Assembly (NCBI RefSeq): GCF_025369935.1
Contig: NZ_CP104467.1
Span: 3,727,001-3,791,000, forward strand
Reading direction: 5' to 3'
Length of the DNA: 64,000 nucleotides
From: Paenibacillus andongensis
GTDB lineage: Bacteria > Bacillota > Bacilli > Paenibacillales > NBRC-103111
A program made the translations under genes and the position numbers. Of the stretch, positions 53,640 to 61,374 are shown in pieces. Under the pieces are notes generated by a model. That model saw only the letters and a program-made list of their open reading frames with translations. It was not told the DNA's origin and searched no databases. Position 1 is the first letter of the stretch; every line of letters begins with the position of its first letter.

Positions 53640-53764
53640 AGCAAAAACCAACGATAAGGTAAAAATGTTCTCCCAAATAATAGCATAGAGATAACCCGTC
53701 GATCAACATCAAATTTGAATGAATCAAGCTTTTATTATTTTATCCTAATTAGGAGGGAATAAAA

Positions 53765-54727
53765 ATGGAGCGACAAGTGCATGTGATTCCGTTTCAAGTT
53801 CTTGAGAAGATTGAACAGGTCAATGAAATTCCAACAGGGGTGGAAATGATTCAAGCCCCAAAAATCTGGGAACAAACCAAAGGGAAGGGGATAACGGTTG
53901 CCATATTGGATACTGGTTGCGATCTCACTCACCCTGACTTAAAAGAACGAATCATAGGCGGAATTAATTTTACGAATGATGATGGCGGCAAGACGGATGT
54001 ATACATGGATTACAATGGTCATGGCACGCATGTTGCTGGTACAATCGCTGCGACCAAAAACAATAATGGTGTTGTCGGTGTAGCTCCTGAGGCTAATCTG
54101 CTTATTATTAAGGTCCTTGATAAACATGGGTCTGGTCAATACGAGTGGATCATTAATGGCATTAACTATGCGGTCGAACAAAAAGCGGATATTATCTCCA
54201 TGTCCCTTGGCGGTCCAGAAAATCTTCCTGCGTTACACGAAGCTATTCAAAAAGCCGTTGCCGCTAACATTCTAGTGATTTGTGCGGCAGGTAATGAAGG
54301 CGATGGCGTTGATTCAACAGATGAGTTTGACTATCCAGGTTGTTATAACGAAGTCATTAGCGTAGGTGCGATTGACTTGGAGAGACACTCTTCCAATTTT
54401 TCGAATTCGAACAATGAAGTCGATTTAGTGGGCCCAGGAGAGAAAATTTTATCAACCTATTTAAACGGAACGTATGCGACATTAAGCGGAACTTCTATGG
54501 CAACTCCACATGTCGCCGGAGCAATGGCGCTAATAAAAGTACTTGTGAATGCAAGCTTCGAGCGAACACTCACAGAGCGTGAGCTGTATGCCCAATTAAT
54601 TAAAAGAACTGTACCCTTAGGGAATTCTGCGAAACTTGAAGGCAATGGGCTTGTCTATTTAACTGTCATGGACGAGCTCTCCGAAGTATTTAATCCTAAA
54701 TTCGTTGCTAAATTACTGAGCTTATGA
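53765..54727 (+). CDS. Intracellular subtilisin-type serine protease (ISP)
   Basis: An S8 protease of 320 residues without signal peptide, matching the Bacillus intracellular subtilisin IspA in length and sequence. Catalytic triad: Asp49 in LDTGCD, His86 in NGHGTHVAG, Ser244 in SGTSMATPH. The short N-terminal propeptide carries VIPF, a variant of the inhibitory LIPY motif, so autoprocessing is expected. It acts in the cytosol during stationary phase and sporulation. The RBS is TTAGGAGGG. Confidence 0.93.
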   Translation: MERQVHVIPFQVLEKIEQVNEIPTGVEMIQAPKIWEQTKGKGITVAILDTGCDLTHPDLKERIIGGINFTNDDGGKTDVYMDYNGHGTHVAGTIAATKNNNGVVGVAPEANLLIIKVLDKHGSGQYEWIINGINYAVEQKADIISMSLGGPENLPALHEAIQKAVAANILVICAAGNEGDGVDSTDEFDYPGCYNEVISVGAIDLERHSSNFSNSNNEVDLVGPGEKILSTYLNGTYATLSGTSMATPHVAGAMALIKVLVNASFERTLTERELYAQLIKRTVPLGNSAKLEGNGLVYLTVMDELSEVFNPKFVAKLLSL

Positions 54728-54817
54728 TGAATGGCAGAAAAGACATGGTTCATTGTATAGATTCAGGCAGAACGTACAAACTATATCGGATATAGAAGGA
54801 AAATGGAGGTGAATGCG

Positions 54818-54982
54818 GTGAAAAAGGATAAGGATTCCTATGACAAAAAATTAGAAGGCAGTTCACTTACGCATGAACAAATATCGGATGTGTATGCAGC
54901 GGGGACGAGCGACGGTATACACCAGCTTGCTGATGGTGAGGTCAAAATAACGGACGAACCTTTCGAATCCGGGCAAAAATAA
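54818..54982 (+). CDS. Small hydrophilic protein of 54 residues
   Basis: GTG 54818 follows ATGGAGGTG at seven bases. The product is charged and soluble (KKDKDSYDKKLEGSSLTHEQ at the start), without Cys or membrane segments. Gene features are the strong RBS, an in-frame stop directly before a hairpin terminator, and protein-like codon use. I do not recognise a family. It lies 90 bases after the protease and may share its transcript. Confidence 0.6.
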   Translation: MKKDKDSYDKKLEGSSLTHEQISDVYAAGTSDGIHQLADGEVKITDEPFESGQK

Positions 54983-54985
54983 CTG

Positions 54986-55016
54986 GAAGCCTTGACCGTT
55001 AACCGGTTAAGGCTTC
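54986..55016 (+). terminator. Hairpin terminator after the 54-codon gene
   Basis: GAAGCCTT (54986-54993) pairs with AAGGCTTC (55009-55016), with more pairing inside. The T tract is short (TATAA), so its strength is uncertain. Confidence 0.55.
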
Positions 55017-55069
55017 TATAACGTATAAGACATGGAGAACAACAGGATGGAGGTTAGAGGAGCAAAACG

Positions 55070-55756
55070 ATGTGTGACGCTGTTGTAACTGCAATAACAA
55101 AAGCAAAGAGCAGAAAGCACTTATTCCATTTTACTAGAGTAAGGAATTTAGCGGTTATGGCACATTTCGACCAGCTATTGGCCAGTTATCAAATAAATCC
55201 CATTCCTACAGGTGAGCGCCGATTAAAGCCCGAGAAAGTGAACTATCATGAATATACGATCACACTAAATGCTCATCTGAGGATAGCTAACAGCATGATC
55301 GATGCGGCAATCACACAGGAACAATTTCGGGCGTGTTTGGACAAGCATGTATTTTTTTGGCCTACCTTAAGGGATTGTAAGAAAATGATGGACACCTATG
55401 CACGAAGAGAACCGGATGAAGGGTTTGCTGTTTTGGAATTTGATGCGTACGCATTGTTAACCGAGCATTATTCCGCAGTTAAGCTATCTAAATACGATTC
55501 AGGAAGCTCACCGCGATATCCAACTCGTTGTTCCTACAAGAAAAGCTTGGATATGTTTCTACCTATAGATGAATTCAAGCTTGTATGGAATAACTTAGTG
55601 CCAACAAAGGCATCCGAAATACGAGAGATTTTAATTGAAGGCGAAGTTACGAGAGTGTCAAAATATTTGCAAACCGTTTACGTCAATAAAAGGGAAGATG
55701 TACCCGAGAGCTGGAGAAGTTTGATGCAGCCTCTGTCTGATTTGAGTGCAAAATGA
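55070..55756 (+). CDS. Unassigned 228-residue protein, possibly DUF7002/ADP-ribosyltransferase-like
   Basis: I do not recognise this protein firmly. It starts KHLFHFTRVRNLAVMAHFDQ near residue 17, which recalls the HFT...NL opening of DUF7002 and DarT-like (ART-fold) proteins. The middle has KHVFFWPTLRDC and ARREPDE, then LSKYDSGSSPRYP. No signal peptide or membrane segment is present. The ATG follows TTAGAGGAGC. It is convergent with a CGNR regulator gene. A toxin or enzyme acting on nucleotides is possible but unproven. Confidence 0.65.
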   Translation: MCDAVVTAITKAKSRKHLFHFTRVRNLAVMAHFDQLLASYQINPIPTGERRLKPEKVNYHEYTITLNAHLRIANSMIDAAITQEQFRACLDKHVFFWPTLRDCKKMMDTYARREPDEGFAVLEFDAYALLTEHYSAVKLSKYDSGSSPRYPTRCSYKKSLDMFLPIDEFKLVWNNLVPTKASEIREILIEGEVTRVSKYLQTVYVNKREDVPESWRSLMQPLSDLSAK

Positions 55757-55778
55757 TACTCGACATAAGCAGTTGTCG

Positions 55779-56429
55779 TTAGTGCTCATGCTTGGGCAAA
55801 TCGGCAGCTGCTTTTTGTCGTGCGCGGAATCGACGTACTTTCATTAAATTACCGCACAGCTTGTCATCACAGTATCTTTTGGAGCGGTTGCGAGTATCAT
55901 CATAATAAACCCATAAGCAGTTTGGATTATCGCAAATGCGTATCCTAGAGGGTTCTCCCTCAGCTATCATTTGTGCCATTGAGGATGCAATCTCAGCCTG
56001 AATATGAGACCATTGATGACCGATTGCATTCAAATTTAATTGATAACGTTCATTGGTTCTTGCAAGTTGACGAATAACAGCCCCTTCAGCCATGACTTTG
56101 TTGAGAGCTTCTATATCTTCCTCCTTAGGCGAGGAATTGGCTACGAAATCCGTCACTATCCGATGAAGGAGCGTTCTTAACTGCTTCAGCGCATTTAATT
56201 CTTTAGGAGTAGGGCGATGATCAACGGAAAGTTGGTGCTCCGCAACCCATTGATCCAACCATTCTGGTTGATCTAGGCGATCATCGACGGCTCCGTCACC
56301 TCGCCAATCATGATGTAAACTATTCAGGAAATCGTCCCACAGCATAGCTGGTAACCCCGTTCTTTTTTTAACATATTGTAACACCTTAAAATTAATTTTG
56401 CTAGTTACTTGACCTCCATAATATTCCAT
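55779..56429 (-). CDS. CGNR zinc-finger regulator (ABATE domain)
   Basis: A 216-residue stress-induced-regulator type protein. The N-terminal ABATE-like domain (about 1-160) is followed by the CGNR zinc finger: CDNPNCLWVYYDDTRNRSKR near residue 165, then CGNLMKVRRFR, with four Cys ligands. These proteins are predicted transcription factors. The ATG at 56429 has only a weak RBS. It is divergent from a dinB-type gene across a long inverted repeat that is a likely operator. Confidence 0.85.
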   Translation of the reverse strand: MEYYGGQVTSKINFKVLQYVKKRTGLPAMLWDDFLNSLHHDWRGDGAVDDRLDQPEWLDQWVAEHQLSVDHRPTPKELNALKQLRTLLHRIVTDFVANSSPKEEDIEALNKVMAEGAVIRQLARTNERYQLNLNAIGHQWSHIQAEIASSMAQMIAEGEPSRIRICDNPNCLWVYYDDTRNRSKRYCDDKLCGNLMKVRRFRARQKAAADLPKHEH

Positions 56430-56437
56430 GTTAAATT

Positions 56438-56483
56438 ACACTTATGTAACCAATAAATAATATTTAGGTGGTTACATAAGTGT
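56438..56483. promoter_or_regulatory. Long inverted repeat in the CGNR-dinB divergent promoter
   Basis: ACACTTATGTAACC (56438-56451) and GGTTACATAAGTGT (56470-56483) are perfect 14-base inverted arms with an 18-base spacer. A TTACAC/TAATAT promoter (56436-56441 and 56458-56463) lies between and over the arms. This is a probable autoregulatory operator of the CGNR protein. Confidence 0.7.
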
Positions 56484-56502
56484 TATCTAAGGAGGATATG
56501 TA

Positions 56503-57000
56503 ATGAATAAAGTTGAGCTGCTGCTTCACGGATGGGATAGCTGTTATGAGAAGGAAGACTGGTATCCGCCACTTACGGATGCATTAAAAGAACTGTCCGC
56601 AGAGCAAGCCAATTGGCGGCCTGAGGGTGAAGCTGTCAACACGATCTGGGAAAATGTCCATCATCTGATTTTTTATAAAGAACGATTATTGAAAAGAATG
56701 ACGGGTGAAGAATCCGATTATCCTGATGGACTGACCAATGACGATACTTTTGCCGTGCAGTCATCTTCGAATAAGGATTGGCAAGAAACCTTGGACCGTT
56801 TGCAATCCATTCATCAAGGAATTCGTGAACAGATCGCACGCTGGGATGAGGAAGATTTCGAGTACATATTCCCTAATCGGTCTCAATCTGTTGGCCGGTG
56901 GGTGAATAGCCTTATTATGCATGACGCTTATCACACGGGTCAGATCATGTTCATTCGAAAGCTGCAAGGGTCTTGGCCATCTCGTCGTTCTTTTGACTAA
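56503..57000 (+). CDS. DinB family protein
   Basis: A 165-residue DinB/YfiT-type four-helix bundle. Metal-binding His candidates lie in WENVHHLIFYKE near residue 52 and HDAYHTGQIMFIRKLQG near 140, the usual positions. Likely a metal-dependent thiol transferase or of unknown role. RBS CTAAGGAGGA. It is divergently transcribed from the CGNR regulator and probably controlled by it. Confidence 0.85.
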   Translation: MNKVELLLHGWDSCYEKEDWYPPLTDALKELSAEQANWRPEGEAVNTIWENVHHLIFYKERLLKRMTGEESDYPDGLTNDDTFAVQSSSNKDWQETLDRLQSIHQGIREQIARWDEEDFEYIFPNRSQSVGRWVNSLIMHDAYHTGQIMFIRKLQGSWPSRRSFD

Positions 57001-57040
57001 TGGGGCTACGACTAAAGAGTATGCCATATGTTTGGCATGA

Positions 57041-57068
57041 AAAAAAGACACCTCGGGGTGTCTTTTTT
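57041..57068. terminator. Bidirectional terminator between dinB-like and kinase genes
   Basis: AAAAAAGACACC pairs with GGTGTCTTTTTT around a short loop (57041-57068). It lies between convergent genes. Confidence 0.85.
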
Positions 57069-57110
57069 CTCATTTATTATCCATCTTGCATTAAGCCTTA
57101 AAGTAAATTG

Positions 57111-58367
57111 TCAGTTGGTTAAAGGCAACGAGATAACGAATTCTGTTCCTTTTCCTAACGTACTCCGAACATTGACAGCACCGTTCATCGAACGGATTAA
57201 TTGATAAGATGAGGTTAGTCCTAATCCTGTCCCTTGGCTTTTCGTTGAGAAGTAAATGGTGCCAAGCCGCTCCAACTGCTCGTTGCTCATGCCAACCCCA
57301 TTATCATGGATCGTTATCTTGGCATAAATTTGGGATTCGGTAGCCATCTGAATGCTGACTTTTCCTCTTGAGATATAAGAGCATGCCTCAATGGCATTTT
57401 TGATAAAATTAATGAGTAGTTGTTTGATTTCATTTGGATTCGCAGATATATATAGTTCTTGCCCCTGATGGTGTACTTCTAATGCGACATTATTCATGTT
57501 AGCGTATGGTGTCATGATTTCTATAACGGAGTTTAACTGCGGCACAAGATCCACATGTTCATAAGTTGGACTGCTAGGTTTAGCTATGGATAGATATTCG
57601 GAAAGAATGACTTCGGTTCGCTTCATCTCTTCCACACAAATATCAATATAATAGTTGATCTTTTCTTTGGAGATCGAATCATTACGAATTAATTTCAAGA
57701 ATCCCATTACGGCTGTAAGTGGGTTGCGTACTTCATGGGCAAGTGAGGCGGCAACGTGAGCGATGGTTTCAACTTTTTCGTTTTGAAGATATTTCTGGAA
57801 TAGCTGCTTATCCGAAACAGCCTTATTGAAAAGGGAAATCAATAACCAAATACCCAAGGAATTTTGTACGGGCATGGCTAGGATATTAAACGTCAAGTGC
57901 TCGACTATATATTTACGTTCAGTTACAAACATTACACAAATAGGTATAGCGGAAAAGCTTAACCCAGCTAGGAAAGTTATTAGGTTTCGGTACTCGGAGC
58001 GTCGGCGATATAAGAATGATAATAGGGCAGATAAACTAAAAGTAATCACAAGAATAATCATCGCTGAAAATAGTCCTTGTCCGCCTATTAGGAGGCGGTA
58101 CAAAACAAACTCAACAAGTAATATAAATCCAGTAGTCATACCGCCGTAAACCATTCCGAAAAACATGATCACGTAACGGATATCAAAAATGATTCCGTTC
58201 TGCACGCTAGAAGGAAAGGTCATGGACATAAACAGGCAAATCATACACGTAAAAGTGATAAATCGTTTGGAATAGTTTGCGGTTTTATCACGGTAGTAGA
58301 TGTTATAAAGAACAAAGGGAGTTAAGGCGAACAGTAATTGCAGCAAAATATCTTTGATATAAAGCAT
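57111..58367 (-). CDS. Sensor histidine kinase, KinB-like with 5-6 TM segments
   Basis: A 418-residue histidine kinase. Residues 1-190 hold five to six membrane segments of the 5TM-LYT sensor type. The HisKA domain has SLAHEVRNPLTAVMGFLKLI with the phospho-His near residue 212. HATPase motifs are NFIKNAIEACS (N box), HDNGVGM (G1), and GTGLGL (G2). It resembles sporulation kinase KinB. ATG 58367 follows AAGGGGGC; an upstream ATG at 58403 is less likely. No response regulator is adjacent, as for phosphorelay kinases. It is divergent from germination operon 2. Confidence 0.85.
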   Translation of the reverse strand: MLYIKDILLQLLFALTPFVLYNIYYRDKTANYSKRFITFTCMICLFMSMTFPSSVQNGIIFDIRYVIMFFGMVYGGMTTGFILLVEFVLYRLLIGGQGLFSAMIILVITFSLSALLSFLYRRRSEYRNLITFLAGLSFSAIPICVMFVTERKYIVEHLTFNILAMPVQNSLGIWLLISLFNKAVSDKQLFQKYLQNEKVETIAHVAASLAHEVRNPLTAVMGFLKLIRNDSISKEKINYYIDICVEEMKRTEVILSEYLSIAKPSSPTYEHVDLVPQLNSVIEIMTPYANMNNVALEVHHQGQELYISANPNEIKQLLINFIKNAIEACSYISRGKVSIQMATESQIYAKITIHDNGVGMSNEQLERLGTIYFSTKSQGTGLGLTSSYQLIRSMNGAVNVRSTLGKGTEFVISLPLTN

Positions 58368-58465
58368 AAAAGCCCCCTTGCTAGCTCGGAAATAATTTAC
58401 CATACAAATATTCGATGTATCTGTGGAAACTTCCTCTTTGGAATTACGGAAGAGCAGCTACTTCA

Positions 58466-58494
58466 GGATAGATTACCTATTTCCATGTATATTA
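58466..58494 (+). promoter_or_regulatory. Candidate SigG-like promoter of germination operon 2
   Basis: GGATA (58466-58470) and TATATTA (58488-58494) are 17 bases apart and weakly resemble the SigG elements (GHATR and CATNHTA). The position before the operon is the main support. Confidence 0.3.
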
Positions 58495-58586
58495 TCGGGA
58501 AAATGGATAAAAATACGGGGAAGGAAATGAATGGGAAACAGGAAGAATACAACAACTGGGGACTGTTTTCAGGAGGTGGTGATAAC

Positions 58587-60305
58587 GTGGCTATGTGGCA
58601 ATGGTATAAACGAAGGTCTATAAAAGTATCTCAAAGCCAGCAACCTCGTATGATTCCGCCAAAGGAACCGCCTGCCCATCAGATTTTGGAAGAAAATGAA
58701 GAAGGGAAAATCACGCCACATCTTGAAGAGACGATTTCATTCATGGATAAGATACTTGGTGAAAATGACGATTTTGTCATGCACCGGTTTCGTATATTTG
58801 ATCAGTACCCGGCAGTGCTATTGTATTTCTCCGACTTAATTGAGAAGCAGTATTTGAATGAGCACATTTTAAAACCGCTGATGCTATCGTCGACTAACAA
58901 GCAGGGGAGAGCAAAGAATAGCCGGCCCTTAAAGGATGTATTATTTCGAGATACATTGTATGCCTGTGAAGGGAGAACAGAAAAACAGTTATCTGAGGTT
59001 ATCCAAGCCGTTGTACAAGGAGAAACGGTTCTTGTAGTGGACGGGATGGAGGATGCGCTGCTATTCAGTACACGAAATGTGGACAAACGCTCGATCACGC
59101 AACCTGAAACAGAGCAGGTTATCCGCGGAGCACGAGAAGGATTCATAGAAATGTTGGGTACGAACCTTTCCTTGCTTCGCTACCGGCTTCCGACACCGGA
59201 TCTACGGGTAAAAACGATTCGAATAGGGCGTGTAACTAAATCTAAAGTAGCTATCTGTTACTTGGATGGGATTGTTAATCCCCAACTTGTTGAAGAGGTG
59301 TTCAGACGATTAGCGTTGATCGACATTGACGGCATTCTCGATGTTGGATACTTGGAACAGTTTATTGAAGATAACCATCTGTCCCCGTTCCCGCAGATTC
59401 AAAATACGGAACGCCCGGATAAGGCGGTTGCCAATCTACTGGAGGGCAGGGTAATCTTGCTGGTCGACGGTTCTCCCTTTGCCCTCATATTGCCGACTGT
59501 GTTCAGTCAGTTTTACCAGACGGTCGAAGATTACTCCGAACGATTTCTTTTGGTCAGCTTTATTCGGCTAGCACGACTGGTAGCTCTTATTTTCTCCTTG
59601 ATTTTCCCCTCGTTATATGTGGCGCTGATTTCTTTTAACCCAGAGCTCATACCTACAGAGTTTGCCGTGGCCGTTGCGGGTGGGAGAGCAGGAGTGCCTT
59701 TTCCCTCTCTAATTGAAGTTCTGGTTATGGAGGTTTCCATGGAGGTTCTGAGGGAAGCGACTCTGCGTCTGCCACAGCAAGTAGGGGGAGCGCTATCGAT
59801 TGTTGGTGTGCTAGTCGTCGGACAAGCCGCGGTTGCTGCTGGATTCATCAGTCCGATAACGGTAGTCATCATCGCCTTAACAACGATCGGTTCTTTTGCC
59901 ACACCGGCGTACAACGCAGCGCTTGCATTAAGGATGCTGCGCTTTCCGCTTGTGATATTGGCTGGTATGTTTGGTTTGTACGGCGTGATGATCGGGCTTA
60001 TCCTGATCGCCAACCATATGCTCTCACTAAAATCGTTCGGGGTGCCTTACTTGAGTCCGATTGTCCCTGGGAATTTCCAAGGGATGAAAGATACATTGGC
60101 GCGGCTGCCACTCTGGTCCATGCCAAAGAGACCGGCACTCTTGCATACGCCGAATGATACCCGTCTGGGAATGAAAACGAAGGAAATGAAGCATCCGCAA
60201 AGCAATACCTTAGATCCATTGAAAGTTGGGAATATAAGGAGGGATATAGAAGATGGAGTATCCTCGCCAAGTAACGATGATTCAAGCGGCGATCATTCTG
60301 ATTAG
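58587..60305 (+). CDS. Germinant receptor A subunit (GerA/GerKA family), operon 2
   Basis: GerA-family protein of 572 residues. The soluble N-terminal domain (about 1-330) includes DGMEDALLFSTRNVDKRSI and ends in LLVDGSPFALILP. The membrane part holds four to five segments, with RAGVPFPSLIEVLVMEVSME conserved. GTG 58587 follows TCAGGAGGTGG; the frame is open upstream to 58338, overlapping the divergent kinase, and is not a likely start. The C-terminal tail is long and hydrophilic. Its 3' end overlaps the B subunit by 53 bases. Confidence 0.88.
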   Translation: MAMWQWYKRRSIKVSQSQQPRMIPPKEPPAHQILEENEEGKITPHLEETISFMDKILGENDDFVMHRFRIFDQYPAVLLYFSDLIEKQYLNEHILKPLMLSSTNKQGRAKNSRPLKDVLFRDTLYACEGRTEKQLSEVIQAVVQGETVLVVDGMEDALLFSTRNVDKRSITQPETEQVIRGAREGFIEMLGTNLSLLRYRLPTPDLRVKTIRIGRVTKSKVAICYLDGIVNPQLVEEVFRRLALIDIDGILDVGYLEQFIEDNHLSPFPQIQNTERPDKAVANLLEGRVILLVDGSPFALILPTVFSQFYQTVEDYSERFLLVSFIRLARLVALIFSLIFPSLYVALISFNPELIPTEFAVAVAGGRAGVPFPSLIEVLVMEVSMEVLREATLRLPQQVGGALSIVGVLVVGQAAVAAGFISPITVVIIALTTIGSFATPAYNAALALRMLRFPLVILAGMFGLYGVMIGLILIANHMLSLKSFGVPYLSPIVPGNFQGMKDTLARLPLWSMPKRPALLHTPNDTRLGMKTKEMKHPQSNTLDPLKVGNIRRDIEDGVSSPSNDDSSGDHSD

Positions 60306-61374
60306 TACGATTATCGGGGTAGGAGTTCTTGCACTTTCGCTTTTTGCTGTTAGAGCTTCCGATTCGGGGGCGCCGCTCGTAACCTTTATAGGGATCTTAA
60401 TCGGCTCTCTGGGGCTTTGGCTTGTTACCGTACTCGGCATGCGCTTTCCAACTCAAACGATTATTGAATACAGTGAAGTTCTGATCGGTAAATGGACGGC
60501 TCGGGTATTCAGCGTCTTAATCATCGTTTTCTTTTCCGTACTCACAGCACTGGCATCGCGCGAATTCGGTGAAGTCGTCGTGACTTCCGTTTTAACGAAA
60601 ACGCCGCTGGAAGTGACGGTTATTGTGATGCTCTTGTTAGCTGCAGTTTCCTCACGTGCTGACATGACGACCTTTACCTATTTCCATCATTTTTATTTCC
60701 CGCTTATTGTTTTCCCGCTTGTATTGATCGTCGTTCTCTCGCTAAAAAATGCACAGTTGGTCAATTTATTGCCAATATGGGGGAATGAACCGAGCGGCAT
60801 GTCCAAAGGAATTCTTACCATGGCTGCCTTATTTCAAGGTTCTTTCGTCATGACCATCGTCATTCCTGCGATGCGTAAACCGGATAGAGCGATGTTGGCA
60901 AGCTTAGTCGGCATGTTGATTTCAGGGGGACTCTACATGCTCATCGTAGTTGCTACGGTTGGTGTATTTGGAGCAGAGGAAATCAAAAACCTAGTTTGGC
61001 CTACCTTGGAATTAGCCAAAACCACCTCACTTCCCGCCAACATCCTGGAGAGGTTGGATGGCGCCTTTCTTGCCGTTTGGGTCACAGCGGTATTTACAAC
61101 ATTGTTGTCGACCTATTATTTGGCCATTCACTTTCTAAGCCAACTGTTACATTTGCGCGATCACAAGCTGTTTTCATTTTTTCTCATTCCCTTCATTTAT
61201 GTCATTGCCATGTTTCCCCAAAACCTGCTTCAGATGTATGGCATTATTCAAATTGTTGGTCGTTGGGGACTGGTCATTACGGTGTTCTATCCTTTGGTTT
61301 TACTGATCGTAGCCCTCATTCGCAAGAAAAAGAAGGGGAGTCGGGGTGATCAACGTGTGGCGAAAACGGATTAG
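60253..61374 (+). CDS. Germinant receptor B subunit (GerKB-like permease), operon 2
   Basis: Germination permease of 373 residues with about ten membrane segments. The start QVTMIQAAIILISTIIGVGV is typical of GerKB/YndE-type proteins. RBS TAAGGAGGG precedes the ATG and lies inside the A-subunit gene. The C-terminal end (RKKKKGSRGDQRV) is basic and overlaps the C-subunit gene by 29 bases, so all three are translationally coupled. Confidence 0.9.
   Translation: MEYPRQVTMIQAAIILISTIIGVGVLALSLFAVRASDSGAPLVTFIGILIGSLGLWLVTVLGMRFPTQTIIEYSEVLIGKWTARVFSVLIIVFFSVLTALASREFGEVVVTSVLTKTPLEVTVIVMLLLAAVSSRADMTTFTYFHHFYFPLIVFPLVLIVVLSLKNAQLVNLLPIWGNEPSGMSKGILTMAALFQGSFVMTIVIPAMRKPDRAMLASLVGMLISGGLYMLIVVATVGVFGAEEIKNLVWPTLELAKTTSLPANILERLDGAFLAVWVTAVFTTLLSTYYLAIHFLSQLLHLRDHKLFSFFLIPFIYVIAMFPQNLLQMYGIIQIVGRWGLVITVFYPLVLLIVALIRKKKKGSRGDQRVAKTD

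Noticed and set aside
59531..60013. Minus-strand open frame of 160 codons opposite the GerA-type gene
   Set aside because: Low-complexity shadow of the membrane region on the other strand.
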